The notes under the pieces are model-generated. The model searched no databases. It was not told where the DNA came from and worked only from the letters and a program-made list of their open reading frames with translations. Source: Closterium sp. NIES-65 (lineage: Eukaryota > Streptophyta > Zygnematophyceae > Desmidiales > Closteriaceae). From it: a stretch of 64,000 nt of DNA. Made by a program: the position numbers and the translations under genes. Shown in pieces: positions 30,189-43,800 of the stretch (within the stretch, counting starts at the first letter, position 1; every line of letters begins with the position of its first letter). The stretch lies in NCBI GenBank assembly GCA_948144175.1, contig CANXME010002317.1, positions 2,418,001 to 2,482,000 of the forward strand, read 5' to 3'.

Positions 30189-30327
30189 TCTCAGAATCCC
30201 AACCACTAGACCATTGGGATAAAAGGGCTTGTTTCAGTAGCGGGTCAGTGCGCCCATAACCCCCCAGGCAAACGTGCCTGTAACCCTTCCCTAGGATCGA
30301 TCGGGGATCACCAGTGGACCTCTGACA
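30189..30327 (-). mobile_element. Solo LTR of the TRIM family inside the Gypsy-B1 5' LTR
   Basis: 139 bp, clearly related to the TRIM LTRs at 28001 and 29629. It is flanked by target duplication ATAGC (30184-30188 and 30328-30332). The intact LTR copies at 35967 and 39307 show the empty site. Confidence 0.93.
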
Positions 30328-31001
30328 ATAGCACCGAGCTAGGTTGCGTGCACCGAATTCTGGATTTTCGGTTGCCACCGAATTGCCTTCTACCGAATTC
30401 GGTAAGGATCTGTTCGGGACGCTTCGCGACCCGCGGAACCTTCGCGTAACACCTGGTTACGGGGCCTTGTGTCGAGCCTATATATAGCCTCGTGTTGTAC
30501 CCAGGTGGACATTCAATTCAATTCAATTCAATTTGAATCATCTTTTCTGAGCTCGATCCCAGATCCTCACACTTGGTAATCAGAGCGGGTTTACACGCGA
30601 GGTCTTCAACCGCTTAGTTCCGGCCTTTAAAAACCGCGGGGGCGACGACGAAAGCGCCGATACGGGTATGTAAAACCAGTTCCGCGCAATTTTTCTAAGT
30701 CCCCCTCGATTCGGTTCTCGAACACCCCTCAGATTTACTGGTGGAAAGGTTGGAGTTTCGACCGTTCGATCGAGTTTCATCTCAACGGCCCAGAGAATTT
30801 CGCCCAAAAAAGTTGGAATTTGGAGCGTTGGATCGATTTTCTCCTCAACGGCCAAGATCGGACGCGAATTTCGCCTAAGGGAGATTTACGCAACCTACAG
30901 AATTCGCGCTCGTCGATTCTACAGTCAACTTGACTCGCAGTAAGTCGACCAGCACCTAGAATTCGATTATTTTCGTCGCGCATCTTCCTGTAAATCACCA
31001 A

Positions 31002-31952
31002 ATGGAGGGCCAAGGCGACAACTACGCGACTACGAGCGACATCGCGAGCCTCCGCACCGACATGGAGCAGACGCAGGCGACGCTTCGTCGACTCGAGGCT
31101 TTTCTGACAAGCCAACCAGGGTTCGTCACCGCAGCAGCAGCGGCCACAGCAATTGCAGCACCGACAACTCCAGCAGCAGTGGCGACACCGACATTTCACG
31201 GACCAATGGCACCACTGTCGCCGAACCTCGAAGCAGCACGACCGAGGCTCCCGGAGGCGTTCGATCCAAGCGCGAAGGGATCCGACGTCCGGCGATTCGT
31301 GGCCACCCTCGAAATTTACTTCGAGGCCATTGGCTGTTCGACCTCGCAACACGACGCAACAAGGATTCGGGCGACACTGTTACGTGGACCGGCTCTCGAA
31401 TGGATTTACTACACCGACGTAGCCCGCGGGGAGAAAACGTGGCAGCAGTTTCGGGCAGATTTAATCGAGCGTTTCGAACCAATTAATACAACCTACATGA
31501 CGCGGCAGCAGATACACCGACACAAGCAATACAGTAGTGTAACACAGTACACGCAGCAGATGGAGTTACTGTTCAACCGCATCACCGACCTGACCGAAGG
31601 CGGAAAAATCCAGGCGTACACCGAAGGATTAAAAATGGAGATTCGGCGGCAGGTGATTGCGGCGAATTACAACAGCTACAGAGACATCGTGCGTGCTGCC
31701 GAGCGATACGACGCGCTGACTCGAAGTCAACCCGAAACACGACGCTTCACGCCGAATCGTACATCCGGCACGGAGCGATCGGCACCCCCCACGTTCACCG
31801 AACCGATGGATATCGACAAATACGACGCGAAGTAGCAGCCGACAAAATGCAAATTTTGCGGCGCAGCAGGACATCAGTTTTTGTCGTGCTATAAAATGAA
31901 GAAAGCACGTGCGGCACTCCGGGACGGAAACAGTGGAGCACCCCCGAAGTAA
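31002..31952 (+). pseudogene. Gypsy-B1 gag with one nonsense codon
   Basis: Starts MEGQGDNYATTSD, contains a retrotransposon gag domain (WQQFRADLIERFEP...) and ends with a zinc knuckle C-KF-C-GAAG-H-QFLS-C. A TAG at 31833 lies just before the knuckle. The same codon is CAG in Gypsy-B2 (48412-48414 region). The natural stop is TAA at 31950. Confidence 0.88.
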
Positions 31953-32515
31953 AAAAACGGGAATCGCCAGTAGCCGCGGATCGACCTGGCGATCGCGTAA
32001 AGATCCGAAAAGCAGGAAAAGGCGACGACGTGGCGACTTCGGAGCGGGTGAAAAAAGGAGAAAATGATGGCGCGAATTTAAAACGTCACGACCGGCCGGC
32101 ATCAGGGGAAATCGCGGAGGCGAATGGAGACTCCGCGAAAAAAGACTCTGCACCGACCGGGAAACTCCAGCCGAACACCCACGAAAGTAAGAATTCGTTA
32201 AAACTATCCTATAAAGATGCTCTAACGAAGAATATTGCTTCTCGTGGTTTACAATCCTTCAAAAAATTCAGGGGAGGTCTAGAGGCCAAGAAAAAGGCTT
32301 TCGAAATTATTCAGGTACCTGAGAAGTTGGGCAAATTACTACGGAGCGTAGAGAAGGGTCGTGCGTTCCGTGGAGTTAATATTCTCTCCCTGCAGCACAG
32401 TGTTAAGGCTCCCCGTCGCCCACAGGTGAAGCCTACACAGCTGCCAAGGCTTAGAGGAGACATCCAGGCTCAGGAAAAATTATACAAGCCTCGGAAAAAT
32501 CCTCCTACCCCCTAG
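31953..32515 (+). CDS. Gypsy-B1 open frame between gag and protease, ending in UAG
   Basis: A basic, Lys-rich segment in the -1 frame relative to gag, open from within the gag end (VKKRESPVAAD...) through GENDGANLKRHDRPASGE to NPPTP, then TAG (32513-32515). It has no recognisable domain. It is in frame with pol. Gypsy-B2 has the same TAG at 56580-56582, so this stop predates both insertions. Confidence 0.6.
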
Positions 32516-35500
32516 GTGAAGCTGGAAAGCGCTGAGTCAGGTATAGGAAAAAGGGAAGGTATTAAGTTTGATGTACCCTATGATCCTGTTAACGAGACCC
32601 TCTTTGGCTACTCAGCACAGCAGAAACCACTACTCCTCAAGGTGTTATGCAATGGGCGACGCCTCCAGGCACTGGTGGACAGCGGTGCATCTCACCCGGT
32701 GTGTGACCGCGGAGCATTGGAGAAAATTGGAGAGAAGGCGGAAGAGGCCCAGTTTTCAGCAACCATGGTGGACGGTACGAAGCTTCCTATCCACGGCGAA
32801 GCATCACTGCAACTGCATATAGGTGCGTTGAGGTGGAAGCCGAAGCTACCAGTCACCAACATCAAAGGATTAGATTTTATCTTGGGGCGAGATTTCCTGA
32901 AGCAGTTCAACCCCGAGATCGATTGGGTCAACAGCAAGGTGTGCATCTACAACAACGGGAAACGAGTGGAGCTGCGAAGCTGGACGGATACAGGGGACAT
33001 ACCTGAAACGACACTGGCACGGTTCGAACAGACGGTGAACAAGAGTAACACGGGTTACCTAGCACTGGTTATGGCAGCAGCAGAGGAGGAGAAGCCGAGT
33101 TCCGAGCTACCTGCAGCAGTGAAAGAGGTCTTGGAGCAGTACAAGGATATAATGCCCGACGACCTACCTGCAAGCGTACCTCCAGCACGCACCCACGAGC
33201 ACGAGATCGTGGAGGAACCAGGTGCGAAACCCGTCTCACGTGCACCATACCGACTGAGTCCGAGTGAACTGACAGACATGAAAAAACAGATAGAGTATCT
33301 ACTGGACAGACAACTGATCCGCCCATCCACCTCTCCCTACGGCGCACCAGTTCTCTTCACTCCAAAACCAGACGGCAGTCTACGGATGTGCATCCACTAC
33401 CGCGCACTGAACAAACAGACAGTCAAAAACAAATATCCCATACCGCGCACAGACGACCTACTCGATCAACTGCGTGGAGCAACAGTATTTTCGAAACTGG
33501 ACCTACGATCGGGCTACTGGCAGATCAAGATGGCAGACAACTCCGTCCACAACACAGCGTTACGTACCAGATACGGCTCCTACGAATACTTGGTGATGCC
33601 GTTCGGACTCTGCAACGCACCAGCAACGTTTCAGGCGGAGATGAATCACATCTTACGACCCCTGCTGGACGAATGCGTGGTGGTGTACCTGGACGACATT
33701 CTCATCTACTCCAAGAACATGAAGGAGCACGTGGAGCATCTGCGGAAGGTGTTCGAGATCCTGCGGAAAAACAAGTTCTACGTGAAGCTGTCAAAGAGCG
33801 ACTTCGCCCTGAAGAAGGTGCAGTTTCTCGGGCACATGGTGAGTGCCGAGGGCGTACACGTGGACCCACGGAAGATCGAAGCCGTCAAGAAGTGGAAAGT
33901 ACCAGAGAACGTGAAGGAGTTACAGCAGTTCCTAGGCTTCGCCAACTACTACAACAGGTTCGTGCCGCAGTACGCTAAGATAGCAGCGCCACTAACCGAC
34001 CTACTGAAAAAGGATACGCCCTACAAATGGGATACCCTTCATCAGCAAGCCATGGAGCAGCTACAGACAGCACTGACTACAGCGCCAGTACTCATCTTGC
34101 CGGATCCAGACAAGGACTACGTGGTGGAAGCAGACGCTAGTGACCAAGCAGTCGGAGCAGTACTGATGCAGGATCACGGACGCGGTTTACAGCCCATCGC
34201 CTACCTCAGTAAGAAGCTACACGGAGCAGAACTAAACTACCCCATTTACGACAAGGAAGCCTTCGCGATAGTCATAGCCTTCAAGGCGTGGAGGTGTTAC
34301 CTAGAGGGAGCCAAGACTACAGTCTATACTGACCACTGCAGTCTCAAATACCTGAAGTCACAGCCGACACTCTCACGACGACAGGTGCGGTGGGTGGACT
34401 TCCTGGAAACTCACTTCCACTACGACATCGTCTACAAGCCCGGGCTACACAACAAGGCAGACGCGTTGAGCCGCCCCGGACATGTAGCAGGCATCCAGCT
34501 CGATGGGATGAACCCTCTGCTCAAGGGTCTATTCCAACATGGGTACTCCGTGGACGCAGAGATTGCTACAGCACAGACCAAGAAGCTATTACAGTGGGAG
34601 AAAGACTTAGCTGTAAGGAAGGGTTCAGGAAAGATTTGGGTACCGAATTACGCCCCGCTACGGCAGATCCTATTGGAGGAGTTTCACGACGTACCTTACG
34701 CGGGACATTTCGGGAGCAACAAGACGTTAGCAGGGATAGCGAAGTATTACTACTGGCTCGGGATGGCAGCAGACGTGCAGCAGTTCGTCACCTCTTGCGA
34801 CACGTGCCAGCGGATGAAGAGCAGCAAGCAGAAAAAAGCAGGGTTACTTCAGCCTCTACCTGTACCGGAGCAGCCATGGCAGGTCGTTAGCCTCGACTTC
34901 ATCACAGGGCTTCCTTCGACCTCACGGGGTCATGATTCCATCCTCGTGGTGATCGATAAGTTCTCCAAAATGGGTCACTTCATACCGACCAACGCCACAG
35001 CTACAGCTGAAGCAACTGCTCGACTCTTCTTCGACCGCATCATCACCATCCACGGCATCCCCGCTACACTCATCTCAGACAGAGACCCCAAATTCACGAG
35101 TAAGTTCTGGAAGGAGCTCATGGGACTGTTGGGGACAAAGCTTGCAATGTCTTCAGCATACCACCCCCAGACTGACGGTCAGACAGAGCGACTCAATCAA
35201 GTGGTTGAACAGTTACTGCGCACAGCTTGCAAGGACGACGTCAGCCACTGGGACACACAGTTACCAACCCTACAGTTCGCTTACAACAATGCATCACATG
35301 CGGCCACAGGGACAACTCCTTTCTTCCTGTGTTACGGACGGGAACCACTCACACCACAGCAGCCAACTACACCGGCACACGTCCAAGCCGCACATGACTT
35401 CGTCACCACCATGCAGCAGCTATGGGAGAAGACTCAGTGACGTCTCACCACAATGCAGAACTCCCAGAAGCAGTATGCCGATCGTCAGTGACGTGATCAC

Positions 35501-35956
35501 TCAGTAGCAGTCGGAGATCAGGTGCTTCTTGACACGCGCAACTTGAACCTGTCTCACCTCCCATCCAAACTCCGGCCTCGCTTCTGTGGTCCTTTTCTCG
35601 TTGAGGCACAGGTGACACCAGTTACATTCCGCTTGCGCTTACCAGATACATGGAAGCTTCACAACGCTTTCCATGTCCAGCTACTGAAGCCCTAAAAGGA
35701 CCCCAACCAACAGTTCCAGGGACGGCAACTACCGCCACCACCACCTGTTCTCATACAGGATGAACCCGAGTACGAGATCGAGCGCGTTCTCTCTCATCGG
35801 TGCCACGGTGGCAAGACTCTCGAGTTCCTGATACGCTAGAAGGGATACGACCCCACTGAGGACAGTTGGGTTGCAGAAGCTGATATGGGCAACGCACGCC
35901 GTGCTCTCAAGGACTATCTTGTCAAGCAGGGTGTATCTCACGCCACCCCGCTTTGA
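32516..35956 (+). pseudogene. Gypsy-B1 pol: protease, RT, RNase H, integrase, chromodomain
   Basis: Open to 35437. Motifs in order: protease [10 protein letters not shown] (YLDDILIYS), RNase H ([22 protein letters not shown]), integrase zinc-binding (GHFGSNKT...CDTCQRMK), and catalytic [15 protein letters not shown] and [10 protein letters not shown]. The frame then continues through four stops, TGA 35438, TGA 35489, TAA 35693 and TAG 35837, to its natural end at 35954. The last of these replaces the conserved Trp of a chromodomain (EYEIERVLSHR ... KGYDPTEDSW), which classes the element as a chromovirus. Confidence 0.88.
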
Positions 35957-35966
35957 GGGGGGGACG

Positions 35967-36349
35967 TGTGAGAGTACGACGGCTTATGCCAGCTATGCTT
36001 GCTTGCCTCTACTTTATCATGCTATTTCTAGCATAGGATAATCATATGCATGCATGAATTGCTTGATTTCCTAGGCTAGGTGCTTTCCTATATTTTATTA
36101 TAGTTATAGCACCGAGCTAGGTTGCGTGCACCGAATTCTGGCTTTTCGGTTGCCACCGAATTGCCTTCTACCGAATTCGGTAAGGATCTGTTCGGGACGC
36201 TTCGCGACCCGCGGAACCTTCGCGTAACACCTGGTTACGGGGCCTTGTGTCGAGCCTATATATAGCCTCGTGTTGTACCCAGGTGGACATTCAATTCAAT
36301 TCAATTCAATTTGAATCATCTTTTCTGAGCTCGATCCCAGATCCTCACA
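35967..36349 (+). repeat. 3' LTR of Gypsy-B1
   Basis: 383 bp with a TATATATAG-containing core and an AATTC-rich repeat (ATTCAATTCAATTCAATT). It differs from the 5' LTR by a few substitutions and a 2-bp indel. Confidence 0.95.
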
Positions 36350-39300
36350 TACACAATACTACTGAGGAACATCACCCCGACTCAACAGCATAACATAAGG
36401 ACTTACCGAGGTTACGGTAACTCCGCGGAGCTCGCGTACAACCACTTGAAGAACCTGTATCAAGCAACAGACAGCGTAAACCAAAGCCGGTTAATGGCGT
36501 AGCTGACAACAATCGAAATGAAACCAGGCGAGAAGGGCATGGCATATATCAGTCGCTGCCGCGAACTGCGCGACAAGCTTCTTCGATGTGGAGGATCGAT
36601 TTCAGAAGACGCCTTTGTCACGGTTGTCATCGGTGGTCTTGGCCCTCACTGGCGCTCCACTCGCGCCATATTACAGGCACACGGGAGAATCTCCGAAGCA
36701 GCACTCTGCGCCGAAATCCATGCTGAACAGCAGGACATGGACCTGCAAGAAGAACGACATAAGAAGAAAACGTCAGTACCAGAGTTCGCGTTTCACACCC
36801 AGCGACGCTACAACAACAACAATCGGCAGCAACAACAATTGAAGCCAGTACCTCCGTTTTGCCATATCTGCAAGACTTTAGGGCATCCTCGTACGCACTG
36901 CCCGTATCGCCAGCAATCGACAACACCACAGCGACAACTTCGGCCTTCAAGCTCCCAAGTCACTTCAACGCAAGCAACTCCCACGACAAAGATTCAAACC
37001 TCAACGACTCCAACAGGACAACCTGCACAAGGGGCAAGAAACATCGTCAACTGCATGGCAAAGACAACAGATTCCTGCATCACCGAATCAACGCCGCACT
37101 ACTCACCAGAAGAACGACTTGACGAAACCACACCTCGCCGCGAGTCACTTTAGCCGAACCCGACATACACCGCCATCGCTCAAAACGAGCCATCCGGAAG
37201 AGACACTTGGTTCTTGGACAGTTGCTGCGGACAACACATGTGCTCCTCAGGACGTTTCGTTCAACGCGAGCACCGACTTCAACGAGAAGTCGTCATCACT
37301 GTCGCCAATAATCAGAACCTGCGAACAAGACGACAAGGCATAGTACAGCTTCAGTCACGGGAGACGAACGTCGTACTACAAATGTCGAAAGTCCTAATAG
37401 CAGAGGGACTCGGCTACAACTTACTGAGCGTCAGTCAGCTGATGGCGAAAGGCATACACCTGGAAGCCGACAGTACCACCCAGGAGCTCAAACAGTACCA
37501 CGGGAAGGGCGGCCTTTACATCGGAAAGGCGGTTCTAAAGAATAGCGTCTTTGTCCTTGACTTCGTCCCAGACCTGGGCACCGCAGACAGCGACGCCATC
37601 GTGAACTTCGCCGACTGGACGCACCCTCCAGATCTTGATCCAGACTTCAGCCCGAAAGGCTTCTGGTATTCGCATACCATCCCTGAAGCAGAATGAACAC
37701 GCGCGTTAGCAACAATTCAACATCCGGCAGCAACAGAAACAACATCGGCAGTAGCAGAAACATTATCAGCAGCAACAGAGACAACATCGGCAGCAGCAGA
37801 AGCAGCAGAGACAACATCGGCAGCAGCAGAAACATTATCGGCAGTAGCAGAACCATCGTCAGCGACACCAGTTCTCGTTGACGAAGCACCACCAACACTC
37901 GCACAGCAGCTGAACCCAACTCTACGAGAAGTCCACAGAAGCGCAAACTTCGTCGCCAGCTTCTACTCCAACTCCGATGCGTATCGACGCTCACCCGGAC
38001 ACCGCGCCTCCGAACACATCTGGCACGCACGCATGGGACATCCAAGCAACACCGTGTTACATAATACAATAAGAGCAGGAGTCCTAGACAAGGATTCATT
38101 ACTACTACCCGACGGCAGAGAACTTCAACGGGCACGAGGAACTTGCCTCACCTGCCCCGAAGCCGACTTACCACATCGACCGTTTACTCCTCACCACAAC
38201 CCGAGCGCACCCGCGTACGCACCTCTCGAGAAGGTGTACAGTGATATTCTCTTCAATCGAGAACCAGGACCAGTTACTTACAACTATACGATAACCTTCA
38301 TTGACGCCGCCACTCGATACGTCTGGCACCTAAACCTACCCAGCCGCGACATGGCACCCGCAGCGTTCGCCGCCTGGCTACCAGTAGCAGAGAGAGAGTC
38401 GAGAGCACAGCTAAAAAGCTTCTAGTCAGACGGAGGAGGAGAATACACCTCTCAGCGCTTCAAGCAGTACCTGGCGGAAAGAGGAATCAAGCAGCTCCTC
38501 TCCCTTCCCTACGCCCATCAGCAGCAAGGTGTCGTAGAAAGAATGAACAGGACTCTGCAGAACAGCATGCGCAAACTGCTACGTGGCATGCGGCTACCCA
38601 ACCACCAGTGGCCTGCAGCAATGGACCACGCTGTCATGCTGCACAACTTGATGTCGTCGTCCTCACTTCCGAACAACGCATCACCGCATCTGCTGTGGAC
38701 AGGGAAACAGGGCAGCACAAAAATGTTACGAGTTTTCGGGTGCATGGTGCAGTACCGACCCCCAGAAGCACGAGCGGGAAGATTTTCACAACGCGCACAA
38801 TGGGGACTACACCTCGGCATCGAAAAGAATTACAACACGTGGAAAATCTTCGACGTCCACTCCAAGGAAACAGTAGCAGCACGTGACGTGATCTTCTACG
38901 AACGACTCACGCTTCAGACGTACCTCGCCAACTTGCACGAAAATCAGGACCCCACAAGTGGCATTCGTGGTAACCGAGCCTTCGCCTCAGCAGCGGACGA
39001 AGTAGACTGGGACGAGCAGAACGTCGACAACGCATCAGAAGAAGCCGGACCCCTACCGTTCTGCTCCGTCAACGTCCCCCTGGACGAAGAAAATCCTCGC
39101 GAAAGCGCCAACGCCGAAGTCTTCTACCACTTTGCCGACAACGGTTACGTAACACCTGCGACAGTCAACACCAATGAAGCAGAACGGATAGGGCCGAATT
39201 TCATACCCGACCCAGAAGCGGGAGATGAAGCAGCTTATCCCGAGGACACAACTCTCCCCCGCTACTCACAGACTGGACTGCAGATTCTCGGCCTTGTCAC

Positions 39301-40859
39301 CGCAGTTGTGAGAGTACGACGGCTTATGCCAGCTATGCTTGCTTGCCTCTACTTTATCATGCTATTTCTAGCATAGGATAATCATATGCATGCATGAATT
39401 GCTTGATTTCCTAGGCTAGGTGCTTTCCTATATTTTATTATAGTTATAGCACCGAGCTAGGTTACGTGCACCGAATTCTGGCTTTTCGGTTGCCACCGAA
39501 TTGCCTTCTACCGAATTCGGTAAGGATCTGTTCGGGACGCTTCGCGACCCGCGGAACCTTCGCGTAACACCTGGTTACGGGGCCTTGTGTCGAGCCTATA
39601 TATAGCCTCGTGCTGTACCCAGGTGGACATTCGATTCAATTCAATTCAATTTGAATCATCTTTTCTGAGCTCGATCCCAGATCCTCACACTTGGTAATCA
39701 GAGCGGGTTTACACGCGAGGTCTTCAACCGCTTAGTTCCGGCCTTTAAAAACCGCGGGGGCGACGACGAAAGCGCCGATACGGGTATGTAAAACCAATTC
39801 CGCGCAATTTTTCTAAGTCCCCCTCGATTCGGTTTTCGAACACCCCTCAGAGTTACTGGTGGAAAGGTTGGAGTTTCGACCGTTCGATCGAGTTTCATCT
39901 CAACGGCCCAGAGAATTTCGCCCAAAAAAGTTGGAATTTGGAGCGTCGGATCGATTTTCTCCTCAACGGCCAAGATCGGACGCGAATTTTGCCTAAGGGA
40001 GATTTACACAACCTACAGAATTCGCGCTCGTCGATTCTACAGTCAAATTCACTTGCAGTAAGTCGACCAGCACCTAGAATTCGATTATTTTCGTCGCGCA
40101 TCTTCCTGTAAATCACCAAATGGAGGGCCAAGGCGACAACTACGCGACTACGAGCGACATCGCGAGCCTCCGCACCGACATGGAGCAGACGCAGGCGACG
40201 CTTCGTCGACTCGAGGCTTTTCTGACAAGCCAACCAGGGTTCGCCACCGCAGCAGCAGCGACCACATCGACTGCAGCACCGACAACTCCAGCAGCAGTGG
40301 CGACACCGACATTTCACGGACCAATGGCACCACTGTCGCCGAACCTCGAAGCAGCACGACCGAGGCTCCCGGAGGCGTTCGATCCAAGCGCGAAGGGATC
40401 CGACGTCCGGCGATTCGTGGCCACCCTCAAAATTTACTTCGAGGCCATTGGCTGTTCGACCCCGCAACACGACGCAACAAGGATTCGGCTCGCAGCGACA
40501 CTGTTACGTGGACCGGTGTGAAAGATAAGAGAACAGGAATGAAATGACTAAGTCAGATTTGGGTACAAATACAACCCTAGAAAGCTGTACCCCATATGTG
40601 CTACCCCACTATAGCCTAAAAACATGCATCAGTTATAATACTCTGACACACCCCCATAGGCAAAGTGGGGGAGAACAAGGGGTCACAAGACCAGTCAAGC
40701 AAAGCAAAGCAAAGCAAGCTCAGGGTGGATCACAAAGTCACCACACAGTCCGAGCACAAGAGCAGGGCCAAAGGCCAGTTCACATGCAGGAGGACAGACA
40801 AATATATAAAACTAGACAAGCAAGAGCAGGTATATATATATGTCACAGTACAAGTGAAG

Positions 40860-43800
40860 TCAAGAGGAGAGCAAGTGAGGCAAGACAGGCACAAGACCCA
40901 GCTGGGTGCAAAAGCGCTGATGGTCACAAGGCGCGAGTGCCTTGGTGAACACATCAGCAGTGTTGGCCTCAGAGGCCACGTACGCAAGTCGCAACTGACC
41001 ACGCTGATGCAGCTCACGAGCAAGGAAGTAGCGGAGAGCAATGTGCTTCGTTCAGTGCTCCAAGCGCTGCTCTCGACACAAGGCCAGCATGGCCTTGTTG
41101 TCTACGTACAGCACTGGAGGAGAACGAGGCGGCTCTCCAAGGTCAGTCAGCAGGTAGGTGAGCCAGCGAAGCTCCTGTGCAGCCATGGCCCCGGCGTAGA
41201 TCTCAGCCTCACAACTGGAGCCGAGAACTGAAGACGAGCGAGTAGACCGCCACGAGACAGAGCCGGAACCAAGGCTGAAGGTGTAACCCTGTGACGACCG
41301 CTGCGTAGCCTGGTCGTCAGCCCAAGAAGCGTCCGCGTGGCCTGTAAGGACCACTGGACTCCGCCCTCCAAGCACTAGCCCCATGCCCGACGTACTGCAC
41401 AGGTAGCGCAATACCCTCTTCGCTGCTGCCATGTGCTCTGGTCGGTGTCTCCCAGGAGCAACATAGCGTGCAAGAATGCTCAGAGGGTATGCAAGGTCAG
41501 GTCGTGTGCAGGTCATCAGGTACATGAGGCAGCCAACAAGCTCTGCATACGGACCACTCGACTCTACGGATTCATCCGAAGGCAGAGCTGAGAGTGAGTG
41601 GCGAGTAGGCAGAGGAGTGGCCTGAGGCGAGGAGTACGTGAAGCCGAAGCGCTGAAGGACCTGCTGCACCATGTGTGACTGAGTCAAGGTAATGGTGCGG
41701 CGTGCTCTGTCCCGGGTGATCTGCAAGCCAAGGTAGCTGCGCAGTTCACCCAGGTCTGTGCACGTGTGTCTCTTCAGCAGCTCGGACTTCACGTAGGCGA
41801 GTCCAGCAGTGTCCGCTGTGGCAAAGACCAAATCGTCGACGTACACGAGGATGTAGAACAGCGGCAGTGAAGTGTCGGTGCGCAGAAACAGCGACGGGTC
41901 AGCAGTAGAGGGAGCAAACCCAAGAGCCGCAAGCGTAGTCCTCAGTGTGTCGTGCCACTCACGCGGTGCCTGGCGGAGACCGTAGACTGGCCGTCGGAGG
42001 CTCCACTGGGTGCCAGGAGGGAAAGTCCCAGTGAAGCCAGGCGGACGGCGCAGCCAGATCTCCTCATGCAGGCTACCCTGTAAGAACGCAGTGCTGAAGT
42101 CGAGAGAGTGAAGCTCGTAGTCGCGCTGAGCGGCTATGTGCAGCAGCACCCGAAGAGTGGTCATCTTCGGGGTGGGAGAGAAGGTCTGAAAGTAGTCAAC
42201 TCCCTGCCGCTGACTGAAGCCACGAGCAACGTACCGCGCCTTGAAGACAGGTGGAGAGCCCGGCGGCTGCTTCACCCTGAAGATCCACATGACACTGACG
42301 ATGTTCGCCCCAGGAGGGGGAACTGCGTCAACGTAGGTGCCTGTGGACTTCCAGGAAGCCATCTCTGCATCCATAGCTGCCTGCCACTGAGAGGAGTAGG
42401 GACCCTCTACGGCCTCCGCGTAAGAGCGCGGAGTCGGGATGTCTAGTGCATCCGGGTCTCTCTCAGGAGCAAGCAGTACAGACGCGAGATGAGGTGAAGC
42501 AGCAGCCAGACACTGTAACTCCTCCTGCCTGTCCTCTAGGACGTCCGTGCCAAGAGCACACTCACCCCCGACGGACGGAGGACAGACAGACGCAGACTCA
42601 GCAACAAGACCAGCAGCGTAGTCTAGACGGCAGCGAGCAGCAAAGTCGACGAGCTCAGCGACAAGAGCAGACGCAGCAGTGGACTCAAAAGAGGGGTCAG
42701 TGACGACAGTAGCAAGCAGACGCGTGACAGTAGGACTGGCAGCACGAAGAGAGTCCGACTCAGGGTCGGCAAGCGCAGGAAGAGAGGACTCAGGAGGAGA
42801 AGGCAAAGGGGCACGCAGAGGAGCAGTGGACGGACGCAGAGACATCCGGTGCGTGCAAGGGACAGGAGGAGGACGCTGACGCGAACCGCGACCACTAGCG
42901 CGAGCAGCACGAACCGGCGACGTGGGACGAGACGCAGGCTCACGACGCTCAGCAAGACCTCCAGTAGGACCAGTGTAAGGGGAGGGAGCAGGCAGAGGAG
43001 AGGAAGGCTCCAACAGTGACTGCGACTGGACAGGCTGTGGACACTCTACCGAAGGAGAAAGACCAAGAACCTGCTGTAGGAGCGGAACGAAGTACGGCCG
43101 AGGCCGCGCGGCAGCTCCAGACTCAGCAGGGACAGCACCAGCACCCTCAGCGACAGCACCAGCGCCACCAACACCTCCAGCGGCAGGACCTCCAGCAGCA
43201 CCAGCAGCAGAACCACCGCCAGGACAGACAGCAGTAGTCTCAGCACCAACACCCTCAGCAGCTCCAGCTCCAGTAGGACCCGCAGGCCCAGCAGCTCCGG
43301 GACCTGCAGCACCAGCACCCTCGACGGTCGACGAAGCTCCAGCTCCAGCAGCACGCCTCCAGCGGCGAGCAAACCACTCGCGCAGCTCCTGTGGAGAGAG
43401 GGGCTCCCGGCGAGACGCAGCAGCAGGAGAAACCCCAGGCTTAGCAGCTCCAGACTCAGCACCCCCAAGCACAGCAGCTCCAGACGTAGCACCTCCAGGC
43501 TCAGCAGCTCCAGACTCAGCACCTCCAGGCTCAGCAGCTCCAGACTCAGCACCCCCAGGCTCAGTAGCTCCAGCTCCAGTAGGACCCGCAGGCCCAGCAG
43601 CTCCGGGACCGGCAGCACCAGCACCCTCGACGGTCGACGAAGCTCCAGCTCCAGCAGCACGCCTCCAGCGGCGAGCAAACCACTCGCGCAGCTCCTGTGG
43701 AGAGAGGGGCTCCCGGCGAGACGCAGCAGCAGGAGAAACCCCAGGCTCAGCAGCTCCAGACTCAGCACCCCCAGGCACAGCAGCTCCAGACGTAGCACCC

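Larger units (their letters stand above)
30043..36349 (+). mobile_element. Gypsy-B1: Ty3/gypsy chromovirus, nearly complete
   Basis: The 5' LTR is 30043-30571 (385 bp after removing a solo-LTR insertion). The 3' LTR is 35967-36349 (383 bp). Both have TGTGAG/CTCACA ends. Target duplication TACAC is at 30038-30042 and 36350-36354. The primer site reads TTGGTAATCAGAGCGGG, an initiator-Met match with an extra A. A polypurine run TTTGAGGGGGGGAC precedes the 3' LTR. Confidence 0.95.
27671..39306 (+). pseudogene. Copia-A gag, protease and integrase, interrupted
   Basis: Starts at ATG 27671 (MSARKERSSS). It reads to 28000, resumes at 29756 (EPQRGSVSFM...), is cut at 30042, and resumes at 36355. Gag ends with a zinc knuckle C-HI-C-KTLG-H-PRTH-C. 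The protease motif is WFLDSCCGQHM, where DSGA would be expected. Integrase has HARMGHPS, CLTC, TFIDAATRY, SDGGGEY and GVVERMNRT. In-frame stops are at 36500 (TAG), 37151 (TAG), 37694 (TGA) and 38423 (TAG). The frame is otherwise continuous to 39306, where Gypsy-B2 is inserted. Confidence 0.85.

Noticed and set aside
31938..31956. A -1 frameshift slippery site at the gypsy gag end
   Set aside because: The frames overlap as needed, but I could not find a good slippery heptamer, so I do not claim frameshifting.
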